A stretch of DNA of 64,000 bases from Clostridiales bacterium (GCA_004557075.1 SFEX01000005.1:10554-74553); one strand, 5' to 3'; numbered from the stretch's first letter, positions 1 to 7,924 are shown. A program made the numbers and translations. The notes: generated from the letters alone by a model not told the origin.

Positions 1-1
1 G

Positions 2-106
2 ATGGATCGGATCGTGGATGCTGTCTGCACCCTCTGCCAGGAGCATGAGAAGGCCGGCTTTGTGAAAGGGATAAAGGTCGGAATCTGTTTGGATCAAGAG
101 CTATAA
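2..106 (+). CDS. C-terminal end of a small protein of unknown function (cut by window edge)
   Basis: The frame is open from the window edge and stops with TAA at 104-106, giving the last 34 or so residues of a protein. The visible part has two cysteines spaced CTLC and a Gly-rich end (GFVKGIKVGICL). That style is common in short proteins of clostridial phages and integrative elements, but I do not recognise the family. A strong hairpin terminator follows at once, which supports this as a real 3' end. The true start lies upstream of the window. Confidence 0.5.
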   Translation: MDRIVDAVCTLCQEHEKAGFVKGIKVGICLDQEL

Positions 107-109
107 TTT

Positions 110-156
110 ACACCTCGTTACATCTACGATTACCGGATGTAGCGAGGTGTGTTTTC
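110..156 (+). terminator. Intrinsic terminator between the partial gene and the DUF3800 gene
   Basis: ACACCTCG at 110-117 pairs with CGAGGTGT at 143-150, and the stem continues through TTACATC/GATGTAG to about 15 bp around an 11-nt loop, followed by GTTTT. It terminates the upstream partial gene. Because DUF3800 genes are known to be preceded by small structured RNA motifs, it could instead be, or double as, a leader RNA of the next gene. Confidence 0.7.
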
Positions 157-254
157 GTAATGGAGTTCACTGTTATTTCATAATAAATGGCTGGTTATAT
201 ATGAAAAATATGATATAATTATTGATATATGTTTCTGGAACAGAGGGGATAACT

Positions 255-1451
255 GTGGACGATTACCAGATGACAATAGACGATATGCAGCACGCAGAAT
301 TAGTTGCCGCTCAGCCGGGGCGTAGTGCATACATTGATGAAAGCGGCAGCTTTGGTTTTGATTTTACCAAAGAAGGCACGTCTTTGTATTATGTTGTATG
401 TGCCGTTATCGTAAACAACACCAATATTCCTGCTATTGAGAGTAAGGTTGATGAGCTACGAAGCACTTTATTTGGTGGCAAGGAAATGAAGTCCAGTGCA
501 ATTGGATCAAACCATAGTCGTCGGGCCAAAGTACTAACAGAGCTGCTGTTGCTGGATTTTCAACTTATTGTTATGATTGCTGATAAAAGGAAGTTTTATG
601 AGGATTCACCCCTGACTGAATATAAATCGGTGTTTAAGAAGTTCCTAAACCAAAGACTGTACGATGCCATGTATCTAGCATACCCAAAACTAAAAATCAT
701 TGAAGATGAATATGGTACGGATGAATTTCAGCAAGGATACCGCAGTTATGTGCAGGAGCATAGACCTACCAGTAATATATTCGATGATTACGATTTCGAT
801 TATGCTGACAGCAAAAACAGCAATATCGTACAGATCGCTGATATCATGGCCGGATCTGTGATGCAACACTTACTGGATTCCGGCGCACCGGATGTGCTAC
901 GGATTTTTCAGGGCAGGATAGCAGATGTCGTGAAATTCCCGGATGACTACGAAATATATAAGCCCAGTACAAAACCTACGGAGCATGATAACGCTATATA
1001 TCAATTGGCCTGTAAATGTGCAACAGACTACATCAATGAGAATAGGAATTCGGAAGATGAAGAAATTCGGTTACGATCCCTTTTCCTGAGGTTGTTACTC
1101 TATAATGTTCGGATGTACAGCAGTTCACGCTATGTGCATTCGGGAGAAATTGTGCAAGAACTGTCCCGCTTGACCGAAAAAAGAGTGACAAAGGATTTCC
1201 TGTACCGCCGTATTATTGCTCCACTGAGAGATGATGGTGTTCTTATTGCCAGCAGTGCGCACGGATATAAGATACCCACAAGGGCGGCGGATATTGCCAC
1301 ATATGTTAATCAGACAGCTTCTGTTGTTGGACCTATGTTAAGCCGTATCGAAAAATGTAGATCTCAGATCCAAAAGGCTACAGATAGCCAATTGGATATC
1401 CTGGACGATCCGGCATTGACAGGGTATAGAAGATTTTTCGGGGACTATTAA
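255..1451 (+). CDS. DUF3800 domain protein with C-terminal winged-helix-like region
   Basis: The N-terminal half is a DUF3800 domain: the hallmark YIDESG motif lies near residue 26, followed by a hydrophobic strand, a KSS motif near residue 80 and the family's late QIADIMAG motif near residue 195. DUF3800 proteins have a predicted RNase H-like fold and are common on phages, plasmids and defence islands; their biochemistry is mostly unproven. Residues about 290-345 (SGEIVQ, LRDDGVLI, GYKIP) read like a winged helix-turn-helix, so DNA or RNA binding is possible. I chose the GTG at 255 because AGAGGGG at 242-248 sits 6 nt upstream; an in-frame TTG at 222 has no such site. A TATAAT at 214-219 may be its -10 box. 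It is probably co-transcribed with the next gene. Confidence 0.8.
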   Translation: MDDYQMTIDDMQHAELVAAQPGRSAYIDESGSFGFDFTKEGTSLYYVVCAVIVNNTNIPAIESKVDELRSTLFGGKEMKSSAIGSNHSRRAKVLTELLLLDFQLIVMIADKRKFYEDSPLTEYKSVFKKFLNQRLYDAMYLAYPKLKIIEDEYGTDEFQQGYRSYVQEHRPTSNIFDDYDFDYADSKNSNIVQIADIMAGSVMQHLLDSGAPDVLRIFQGRIADVVKFPDDYEIYKPSTKPTEHDNAIYQLACKCATDYINENRNSEDEEIRLRSLFLRLLLYNVRMYSSSRYVHSGEIVQELSRLTEKRVTKDFLYRRIIAPLRDDGVLIASSAHGYKIPTRAADIATYVNQTASVVGPMLSRIEKCRSQIQKATDSQLDILDDPALTGYRRFFGDY

Positions 1452-1503
1452 CTGAGTAAGCATTTCCAGTTGGTTACTACAAAAGGTTCTGGAGTTGATA
1501 ATC

Positions 1504-2889
1504 ATGATAATTGCTAATGGAACTGTTGCCAATGACAGGGTAAACAAGTACGGAGAACTCCTCCTTCCAGAAGCAATTTTTTCGGCCTATCAGCAACAGT
1601 GGATGGATGTATTACCATACACCGTAAATCATGATAGCACACGGAGAATTGGTTCCTCACGGATTTCGGGCATTTTTATTGAGCCGGGAGCAACGTACTT
1701 AACAAATCAAATGTTAATTCCTGAAAACGATGCAGAGAAGGCAAAAGTCGACAGCCAGGTTAGGAAGTCTTATGTTTCCCGAACCGAGAAAGAGCATGGC
1801 CGCGATTTTGAACGGCTAATGTCCCTCTTGTCTGATGTCTTATCCGAAGGAAATAAACGGATATATACTGACAGTGTTGCCATAATTGATGAAGGAATTG
1901 TTCCGAGATTGATTCCTGAATTATGGGAGCAACTGGATGCGGATGGTCTTATTTGTATGTGCAATCTTACACCGGTACTTCCTGGCATATTCAGGTATGG
2001 GGAGTTTCTGATATATGCTCATCCATATTTGCGGAGAAGCCTGTCTCGTTTTAATAGTCTTAACGTTCCGTTCTTGACTTGCCTGCAAGAAAAAATGCCT
2101 AATGCCAAAATTGCGTTGGATGCAGATATGATTGGTCTTGCAGGTACGGAATCACCGCACAGAGAATATGCCTATTGGTGGGGACCCCAATTTGATAATG
2201 ACTTATCAAAGATCCCTCTGGGAGTTAGTCATTTTGAGAATGAACACTACGATCGGTTGATGTCTCCTGTTCTTCATACAGAATGTGGCTGGTACATTCA
2301 AGATGATATCAGGACATTTGAATGCGAAGAAATTACAGATATACGAAATATAAATCATTCCTGCGATATGTATGGTTGCAGATATGTGCACAGTATGCTT
2401 GCTGCGGATACTGGGTTGCCCTATCATTTGGATGGCGCGATTCGTGCATATGATGATGAGAAAATGTTGCATCGACTTGATGTGAACTTAAAACAAGCAG
2501 ACAGAAACACTGTGTACACAAAGCTTTGGAGAGTGGATCAGCAAATCTCTGTCGAAATTTGGAAAGAGCTTATCACCCATTATTATAGAGATAATCATCT
2601 GATTGGGGAGTACTTTGGTGGGGTTGATCAGCGACAGGCAGAAAGTGTTGATAATTCCGAAACACATCAGCCTTCCGCAGAAGTGGAGAATGAATTAATT
2701 CCTTCTGATTTACGGCCGGGGGATGGTATCAGATTGTTTATCACAATTGATGACCGAGAGGAGGACTTTGGCAAGTATGATGTTAAGCTCCGACCTCATA
2801 CATACACTGGTCCACACAATCAATATATCCGCGCAATAGAGTATGAGTCAATTACGCTACTGGTGTCGGCTGCGGCTGTTCATAGATAA
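1504..2889 (+). CDS. Unrecognised 461-codon protein paired with the DUF3800 gene; 3' end truncated
   Basis: I do not recognise the family. The first 60 residues (NKYGELLLPEAI, YTVNHD, then a GIFIEPGATY strand) resemble the opening of prohead-protease-like proteins, but no catalytic pattern is clear. The middle is rich in Trp, His and Tyr (YAYWWGPQFD, HTECGWYI, PYHLDGAIRAY). The ATG at 1504 lies 9 nt after GGAG and 52 bp behind the DUF3800 stop, so the two are likely one operon. The last 10 or so codons are the antisense of the neighbouring HTH fragment, so the native C-terminus was probably lost at a recombination junction near 2855-2865. Confidence 0.6.
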   Translation: MIIANGTVANDRVNKYGELLLPEAIFSAYQQQWMDVLPYTVNHDSTRRIGSSRISGIFIEPGATYLTNQMLIPENDAEKAKVDSQVRKSYVSRTEKEHGRDFERLMSLLSDVLSEGNKRIYTDSVAIIDEGIVPRLIPELWEQLDADGLICMCNLTPVLPGIFRYGEFLIYAHPYLRRSLSRFNSLNVPFLTCLQEKMPNAKIALDADMIGLAGTESPHREYAYWWGPQFDNDLSKIPLGVSHFENEHYDRLMSPVLHTECGWYIQDDIRTFECEEITDIRNINHSCDMYGCRYVHSMLAADTGLPYHLDGAIRAYDDEKMLHRLDVNLKQADRNTVYTKLWRVDQQISVEIWKELITHYYRDNHLIGEYFGGVDQRQAESVDNSETHQPSAEVENELIPSDLRPGDGIRLFITIDDREEDFGKYDVKLRPHTYTGPHNQYIRAIEYESITLLVSAAAVHR

Positions 2890-3163
2890 CGTAGGCTGCG
2901 CCGCGCAAGCGTCCTTTTTCGTCACGCTCTCTTGAACGGACGATATACCCGGCGCGTTCCAGTTCCTTAACGGCTTCCCGAATAGCGTCGATTTTCTCCC
3001 GGTTGATGTGGGACAGCCCCGTAAGGGTGTAGTCCCAATCTTCGGGAAGTGACAGCATTTGAGAGAGCAGCCCTTTCGCCTTTAAGGAAAGCTCCTTGTT
3101 GCGTAAGTGGTGGTTGCTCATTACGGTATAGCCTTTGTTGCGTTCCACTCTGAAAACTGCCAT
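2852..3163 (-). pseudogene. Truncated helix-turn-helix protein of ICE replication-initiator type
   Basis: Residues 1-95 match the HTH proteins found next to relaxase and replication modules of clostridial conjugative elements (NHHLRNKELSLKAKGLL, LPEDWDYTLTGLS, LERAGYIVRSRERD, YVIYEQPQP). Those proteins bind DNA through an N-terminal winged helix and normally run 250-300 residues. Here the reading frame stops 103 codons from the start, just after the QPQP linker, where it meets the 3' end of the facing gene. The start at 3163 is set by AAAGGAG at 3174-3180. It is a remnant of a larger element. Confidence 0.65.
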
Positions 3164-3188
3164 AGTGTCATTGCTCCTTTGCTGTGGA

Positions 3189-3306
3189 TTTGTTACGCAA
3201 TAGAAACGCGGTTTCGGGGGAAAAGGTATAAATCCCTTGCCCGCTAAAAAACGCGCCCGCAATGCCTTATAAATCAAGGGCTTTTTCACGCCTACTGCGT
3301 AACAAA
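3189..3306. repeat. Spaced 11-bp inverted repeat upstream of the HTH fragment
   Basis: TTTGTTACGCA at 3189-3199 and TGCGTAACAAA at 3296-3306 are perfect inverted copies separated by 96 bp. This lies in the 355-bp gap between the HTH fragment and the hydrolase gene, which holds no convincing gene. Such dyads in element leaders can be operators, iterons or part of an oriT; nothing here decides which. Confidence 0.4.
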
Positions 3307-3314
3307 GGGCATGA

Positions 3315-3362
3315 AAAAAGCGGCGTTCCTGTTCTTCCTGTGTTGGAAGTGAGAAACGCCGC
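3315..3362 (-). terminator. Minus-strand hairpin terminator in element leader
   Basis: GCGGCGTT at 3320-3327 pairs with AACGCCGC at 3355-3362. On the minus strand the stem is followed by a T run (AAAAAA at 3314-3319 on the plus strand). It would stop transcription arriving from the right before the HTH fragment's own promoter region. Confidence 0.55.
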
Positions 3363-3518
3363 CCTTGCGGTACGTTATGAAATTTTTCAATCTGTTATAG
3401 GTCAATCCTCCTGTGATGTGCTATACTGGTCTTATCCGCAGCAGCTTTGAAGCATATCAAAGCTCTTTCCGTTAAAAGTAGTAAATGAGTAGTAAATTCA
3501 AGCTGCAAACTTGCGGAT

Positions 3519-4226
3519 ATGCCCGTAAATCAAGCATTTTTCGGGATAATCAATTTATTTAGCAAAAATAATATAAATATACATTATGAAATTGTTGGTA
3601 ATGGAAAACCAATAATATTGTTAAATCCAAATAGTACAAATACAAATGCAATGAAATTTATTGCAAATAAGTTATCACAAGACTTTCAAGTTTATTTATT
3701 TGACAGGAGATGTTGTGGTAAAAGTGAAAGAAATTGTATTTTGAGTTATGAGGAAAGTGCAAAAGATGTATTTGAATTTATAAATAAATTAAATATTGAT
3801 AAACCATATCTATTAGGAGCCAGTGGAGGAGCAACGGTTGCATTAAATGTTGCAATTCAATATCCAAATAGTATTTCAAAATTAATTTGCTGTAGCGGTG
3901 TGGCAAGAAATAGAATTATTCATAAACCTGCATATGCTAAAATAATGGAGAAAATCCCATATTATCCAGGCAAAAAAGAAAATGAAATGTTTGAAAGTTT
4001 AAATAATACTATGAAAACATTAGATAAAACGGATTTTGAAAAAATAGATGTACCAACTTTGATTGTAAATGGTGGGAAAAAAGATATAGTACCTGCTGAT
4101 GAAGCAGAATATATTTCAAATAATATTAAAAATTCGGAATTGCTAATATTAGAAAAAGAAGGACATTTTAGCTATATGATTAATTGTAAGTGGTATGATA
4201 AATTAAAAGAATTTTTAGAAAGATAA
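3519..4226 (+). CDS. Alpha/beta hydrolase, very AT-rich, probably horizontally acquired
   Basis: This is an alpha/beta-hydrolase fold enzyme: the nucleophile elbow GASGGA is near residue 101, the acid sits in GGKKDIVP near residue 190, and the catalytic His is in EGHFSYM near residue 216. The oxyanion segment IILLNPNS follows strand 3. The length of 235 fits small esterase/peptidase-like members; the substrate is unknown. The gene is far richer in A and T than its neighbours, so it came from a low-GC donor. The first residues (MPVNQAFFG) lie in sequence continuous with the upstream element and do not look native, so the original start was probably replaced at a junction near 3545. A terminator follows at 4290. 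Confidence 0.75.
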   Translation: MPVNQAFFGIINLFSKNNINIHYEIVGNGKPIILLNPNSTNTNAMKFIANKLSQDFQVYLFDRRCCGKSERNCILSYEESAKDVFEFINKLNIDKPYLLGASGGATVALNVAIQYPNSISKLICCSGVARNRIIHKPAYAKIMEKIPYYPGKKENEMFESLNNTMKTLDKTDFEKIDVPTLIVNGGKKDIVPADEAEYISNNIKNSELLILEKEGHFSYMINCKWYDKLKEFLER

Positions 4227-4289
4227 ATTCAAGAGTTCTAAACTCTCCTCTAAAAACATAAATGTATCTTTTTAGTAGTCTCTTGCCAC

Positions 4290-4327
4290 GTCGTCGCAAG
4301 CCTTGCATCGCTTGCGACGACTTTTTT
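4290..4327 (+). terminator. Intrinsic terminator after the hydrolase gene
   Basis: GTCGTCGCAAG at 4290-4300 pairs perfectly with CTTGCGACGAC at 4311-4321 around a 10-nt loop, followed by TTTTTT. Confidence 0.85.
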
Positions 4328-4359
4328 ATTAAACTATGCGAGCACTCACACTGCCGCGC

Positions 4360-5268
4360 TTATATATCGTTTGCCAGCTTTTGAAGATTGCCGAAAAACT
4401 CCAACGCAAATTTTTTGAACAGCTTTGTGCTTTCGGTTTCGTTCCGGTACTTATTGTAGCTGAGTCCGACTGTCCCGAAGCATTTATCCGTCAGGGTTTT
4501 GCGGCAATATTGCCCTATGAGCGGATCCTGCGTATGGATGACGGACATAAATGCAATACCTTTTTTGTTGACAAGCACCATTCGCTGCTGAAGATCCATA
4601 TCGTTCGTTTCGTATACCACATTCAGTCTCAGATTGTGCTTTTCAAATATACTGTCTATAGTTGCCCGCATGCCGCTCCCTTTAGGGGCGATTATCACCG
4701 GATACGGAGCAAGCTCTTCCAGAGTAACTATCTCTTTTTCGTACAGTGGATGATCCGGCGGTACCATAATGCTGCCCGTATCTTTGAGCACCGTGATGGT
4801 CTCGATCATTCGGGACTCTTCGCCAGTTATCGGAGGCAGCTCAATAGCGAAATCAGCCTGATTTGTATTGAGCTTTTCAATAATATCTTCGCGCTTGGCG
4901 TATGCCTCGGAGAGAACGCTGTCCGGATACTTTTCCATGAAAGCGTTATTGAGCGCGCTTAAATATCCGGCGTTATTATATAACAGCGTAGTTGTAAACT
5001 GGGCATGTTCCTGTCTTGCCGCCATGTCAACACCGAGACGGTCGAATTTATCCAGAATTTCACGAGCCTTTTTATAAAAGTAGGTGCCGTTTTCATTCAG
5101 CTTCAGACGGCGGTTTTCCAAATCAAAAAGCTTGGTGCCGAGTTCGTTTTCAAGCTGATGGATAACCTTGGTGACAAACGGCTGCGATACCTGTAGCTGC
5201 TCTGACGCCTTTGTTACGCTGCCAAGCTCCGCTGTCAGACAAAAGAACTGCAAATCCCTTATTTCCAA
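4360..5268 (-). CDS. LysR-family transcriptional regulator
   Basis: An N-terminal LysR winged helix-turn-helix (residues about 3-62, with SVTKASEQLQVSQPFVTKVI as recognition region) is followed by a periplasmic-binding-like effector domain (about residues 90-300), 302 residues in all, normal for the family. LysR proteins are tetrameric activators or repressors that often control a divergent target gene. Here the divergent target is the ferredoxin-like gene at 5420, and a perfect 16-bp palindrome lies between them. I prefer the TTG at 5268, 6 nt after AAGGGGGTG; a GTG at 5277 overlaps that ribosome binding site. The effector is unknown. Confidence 0.85.
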   Translation of the reverse strand: MEIRDLQFFCLTAELGSVTKASEQLQVSQPFVTKVIHQLENELGTKLFDLENRRLKLNENGTYFYKKAREILDKFDRLGVDMAARQEHAQFTTTLLYNNAGYLSALNNAFMEKYPDSVLSEAYAKREDIIEKLNTNQADFAIELPPITGEESRMIETITVLKDTGSIMVPPDHPLYEKEIVTLEELAPYPVIIAPKGSGMRATIDSIFEKHNLRLNVVYETNDMDLQQRMVLVNKKGIAFMSVIHTQDPLIGQYCRKTLTDKCFGTVGLSYNKYRNETESTKLFKKFALEFFGNLQKLANDI

Positions 5269-5320
5269 GGAAAACACCCCCTTACATAATAAAATATATC
5301 ATTACTGGATAGGGGAGTCA

Positions 5321-5336
5321 ATAACCTATAGGTTAT
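5321..5336. promoter_or_regulatory. 16-bp perfect palindrome, likely LysR-box
   Basis: ATAACCTATAGGTTAT is a perfect palindrome in the 151-bp divergent gap. It ends 9 bp before a TTGACA (5346-5351) that could be the -35 of the ferredoxin-like gene; no well-spaced -10 follows (TATAGT at 5375 is 23 bp away), as expected for a promoter that needs an activator. Position and symmetry fit the recognition site of the adjacent LysR protein. Confidence 0.65.
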
Positions 5337-5419
5337 GAACTTTGCTTGACAAAATATTATCTTTTCTTTCCGATTATAGTTATACTTTAAGTGTAATCAA
5401 TAATGAAAGAGGGGTATAT

Positions 5420-6409
5420 ATGTCAAACGAGACAAATAATCGCTATACTTCCCGAAAGGTCGAGGTAGACGGCGTCACACTATATGACAGTGACGCTAAA
5501 TTCAGAAGCAACTTTCTCAAGAAGCATCTAAAGAACACCGTTGATGTTGTCCGCTTTTCCTATATGATGGGTCAACTGGCGGTGAAACCGGTCATAGGCC
5601 CGCTTATCCGCAAAGCGCTTGAGTGGCATTATCGCTATATTCATACCAATTCCGTTGTTGTTCCGATCGAAGTTGCAAGAGACATTATCCGCAACACAAC
5701 TGATATCGCGGTATCGCCGTGCGTCTGCCGCACGGTGAGAGGCAATTGCGATAATCCCATAAATACATGTTTCGGCCTTAATTTTTACGGCCAGCTAAAG
5801 AAAAAGGCGGGGGAGCGCGCCGTATCTCAAGAGGAGTGTCTTGCCGTCGCGGATATGGCTCATGAACGCGGCCTTATCGCGGTCATTGAGTCCTGCGTGC
5901 AGCCTTATCAGGATAACCTGTGCTTCTGCTGTCCCTGCTGCTGCATGCCGTTGACGCTTAAAACGCAATATCATGTGCCCTTTGTCAACTACAACGGCCC
6001 ATATCTTCCCAAATTTGAGGAGGAAAAGTGCACTCACTGCCAAAAGTGCGTTAAGGCGTGTCCCGTAGGGGCAATGAGCTTCGACAAAGATGGCAAGCGC
6101 CATATAGATTTGGATAAATGCCTCGGCTGCGGCCTGTGCGAAAGCGCGTGTCCGGATAAAATCGGACATATGGAATATACCGAGTCCCGCGCGATGCCGG
6201 TCTCGGAGCCGGGCAGACTCAGAGTGTTCTTCTCCTGCCTCTGGGTTTATCTTGTGTTCATGCCGGGAGTATGGTTTTATAAGCTCTTCGCCGGGAGCAA
6301 AATGGAGCTTATGCAGTCCGATGCCCGTGACACCGACATTCTCTCCTGCAAGAAAGAGGGATACATAAACGGCGGAGAAAAGTTTGCCCCCGAAAACAGC
6401 AAAGACTGA
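5420..6409 (+). CDS. 4Fe-4S ferredoxin-type iron-sulfur protein
   Basis: The 329-residue protein has a Cys-rich central part (CVCR, CDNPINTCFG, then CFCCPCCC near residue 172) and two classic 4Fe-4S ferredoxin motifs (CTHCQKCVKACP and CLGCGLCESACP) at about residues 203-250. A hydrophobic stretch near residues 275-295 may anchor it in the membrane. Related clostridial proteins are uncharacterised electron carriers. The ATG at 5420 is chosen over an in-frame start at 5342 because AAAGAGGGG precedes it; the longer form would begin upstream of the promoter-like sequence. The start of the DUF92 gene lies 4 bp behind its stop, so the two are probably translationally coupled. Confidence 0.8.
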   Translation: MSNETNNRYTSRKVEVDGVTLYDSDAKFRSNFLKKHLKNTVDVVRFSYMMGQLAVKPVIGPLIRKALEWHYRYIHTNSVVVPIEVARDIIRNTTDIAVSPCVCRTVRGNCDNPINTCFGLNFYGQLKKKAGERAVSQEECLAVADMAHERGLIAVIESCVQPYQDNLCFCCPCCCMPLTLKTQYHVPFVNYNGPYLPKFEEEKCTHCQKCVKACPVGAMSFDKDGKRHIDLDKCLGCGLCESACPDKIGHMEYTESRAMPVSEPGRLRVFFSCLWVYLVFMPGVWFYKLFAGSKMELMQSDARDTDILSCKKEGYINGGEKFAPENSKD

Positions 6410-6413
6410 TTTA

Positions 6414-7180
6414 ATGGGCATAATATACTCATTGGCTGTAAGCGCAGCTCTTGCCGCCCTTGCGATATATAAGAGAGCCATGACACCTGCCGCCGTTATA
6501 ATGGCCTTCGCTTTCAGCGTCCTGATCTGCCGCTTTGGCGGATTGAGCGCATTTATAGTCCTTGCGCTGACCTTCCTGATTACAATGATAGCAGGTAAAG
6601 TCTGCGAGGGTCATACGGATGTACATAAGGTAAGAAAACCCCGTGCGCGCCGTGACACCGCAAGTGTGTTCTGCAATGTTTCGGTAGGGACCATCGCTAT
6701 TGTGCTTTACGGGGTAACGGATAACGAGATGTTCTTCCGCGGATACGCGGCTGCAATGGCGGAATCGCTTCAAAAATCGGCTCGAAATTTGGATGCAATA
6801 CAATAGATATATGTACGCTGAAGCCTGTAAATCCGGGAATATCCGGCGGCATATCCGCAGCAGGCTGCATTGCATCGGCGCTTGGGGCAATGGTACCGGC
6901 CGCATTGTATTTATCCTTTGACCTTGTCTCGTTGAGTATAGCTGTCGTTATATTTGCAGCCGGATTTACAGGCGGCGTTTTTGACAGCGTTTTGGGCTCA
7001 AGGCTTCAGCTTAAATTTATCTGTCCCGTTTGCGGTCTTGTTGTTGAGAGGCACATTCATTGTGGAGCAAATACCGTCTACGCAAGGGGCTTCAAATGGC
7101 TGGACAACAATGCGGTGAACCTTGTTTCTAACTTATTCTCCCTGTTCGTTTTTGTGTTCATATACGAGATCATATTATGA
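6414..7180 (+). pseudogene. DUF92 family membrane protein, interrupted by a frameshift near 6765-6770
   Basis: Two frames together give one DUF92 (TIGR00297-like) integral membrane protein. Frame one (6414-6806) encodes the N-terminal transmembrane part. The other frame carries the diagnostic C-terminal half: KPVNPGISGG, then FDSVLG, the CPVCG...HCG zinc-like knuckle and the WLDNNAVN motif. The frame changes at the family's DTWASEIG-like motif. The sequence there reads as AESL then SKIG, and inserting GCTT would restore both frame and motif length, so a 4-bp deletion between short CTT repeats is the simplest cause. A sequencing indel cannot be excluded. Confidence 0.75.
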
Positions 7181-7263
7181 TTATTTACTGCCATTATCAT
7201 TGATATGAAGTAGCGTTTGAAGTCCCCGCGATATTTCCATAATAATGTGTGACTCTTTGCATG

Positions 7264-7298
7264 TCGGAGCAAGCACGATGCTGCTTGCTCCGATTCTT
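7264..7298 (+). terminator. Intrinsic terminator after the DUF92 gene
   Basis: TCGGAGCAAGCA at 7264-7275 pairs with TGCTTGCTCCGA at 7282-7293, followed by TTCTTT. The remaining part of the 318-bp gap (7181-7498) holds only this and the str promoter. Confidence 0.8.
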
Positions 7299-7376
7299 TG
7301 CGAAATCAGCAGGGGACTATTATGCAATTAGTGCAAGAGAGAGTAAAATTCATACTGTATTTTGTGTAAAAAATTC

Positions 7377-7405
7377 TTGACTAAATTTGTGTAATCTGCT
7401 AAAAT
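7377..7405 (+). promoter_or_regulatory. SigA-type promoter of the str operon
   Basis: TTGACT at 7377-7382 and TAAAAT at 7400-7405 are separated by exactly 17 bp, with an extended -10 TG at 7397-7398. It lies about 95 bp upstream of rpsL and is well placed to drive rpsL-rpsG-fusA-tuf. Confidence 0.8.
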
Positions 7406-7498
7406 CTTATTCTGCGTGGGGTTACTATGCCCAAAAGCGGTAAAACCACCCGAAACCCTTGATAATTAAGGGAATTTTGAAGAAAGGAGAAATGAAAA

Positions 7499-7924
7499 TT
7501 GCCTACGTTTAACCAACTGGTGAGAAAAGGCAGAGAGAAGGTGACCTACAAGTCCACCTCCCCCGCAATGCAGAAGGGCCTGAACACCCTGAAAAATTGC
7601 GAGACTGATCTCAGCGCACCTCAGAAGAGAGGCGTCTGCACCGCAGTTCGTACCTCCACTCCTAAGAAGCCTAACTCAGCGCTGCGTAAGATCGCCCGTG
7701 TACGTCTGACTAACGGCTACGAAGTCACCGCGTATATCCCCGGCGTCGGCCACAACCTTCAGGAGCATAGCGTTGTTATGATCCGCGGCGGCCGTGTCAA
7801 GGACCTTCCCGGTGTCCGTTACCACATCATTCGCGGCACCCTCGATGCACAGGGCGTTAACGGTCGTATGCAGGCTCGCTCCAAGTACGGCGCTAAGAGA
7901 CCCAAGGCTGCAAAGAAAAAGTAA
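7499..7924 (+). CDS. rpsL: 30S ribosomal protein S12
   Basis: S12 sits at the decoding centre of the small subunit. The 141-residue sequence has the conserved PQKRGVCT, TPKKPNSALRK and GHNLQEHSVVMIRGG segments, and the Gram-positive insertion near residues 15-35. The lysines whose mutation gives streptomycin resistance (in TPKKPNS and GGRVKDLPG) are wild type. The start is TTG, 10 nt after AAAGGAG. An out-of-frame ATG at 7492 would open only a 6-codon ORF overlapping the rpsL start. It is the first gene of the str operon. Confidence 0.97.
   Translation: MPTFNQLVRKGREKVTYKSTSPAMQKGLNTLKNCETDLSAPQKRGVCTAVRTSTPKKPNSALRKIARVRLTNGYEVTAYIPGVGHNLQEHSVVMIRGGRVKDLPGVRYHIIRGTLDAQGVNGRMQARSKYGAKRPKAAKKK

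Noticed and set aside
6765..6780. Programmed -1 frameshift in the DUF92 gene
   Set aside because: AAAAA is present but no proper X-XXY-YYZ heptamer or downstream stem, and the slipped product would lack a residue at the conserved motif.
7499..7924. Streptomycin-resistance alleles in rpsL
   Set aside because: Both key lysines (TPKKPNS and GGRVKDLPG) are the sensitive wild-type residues.
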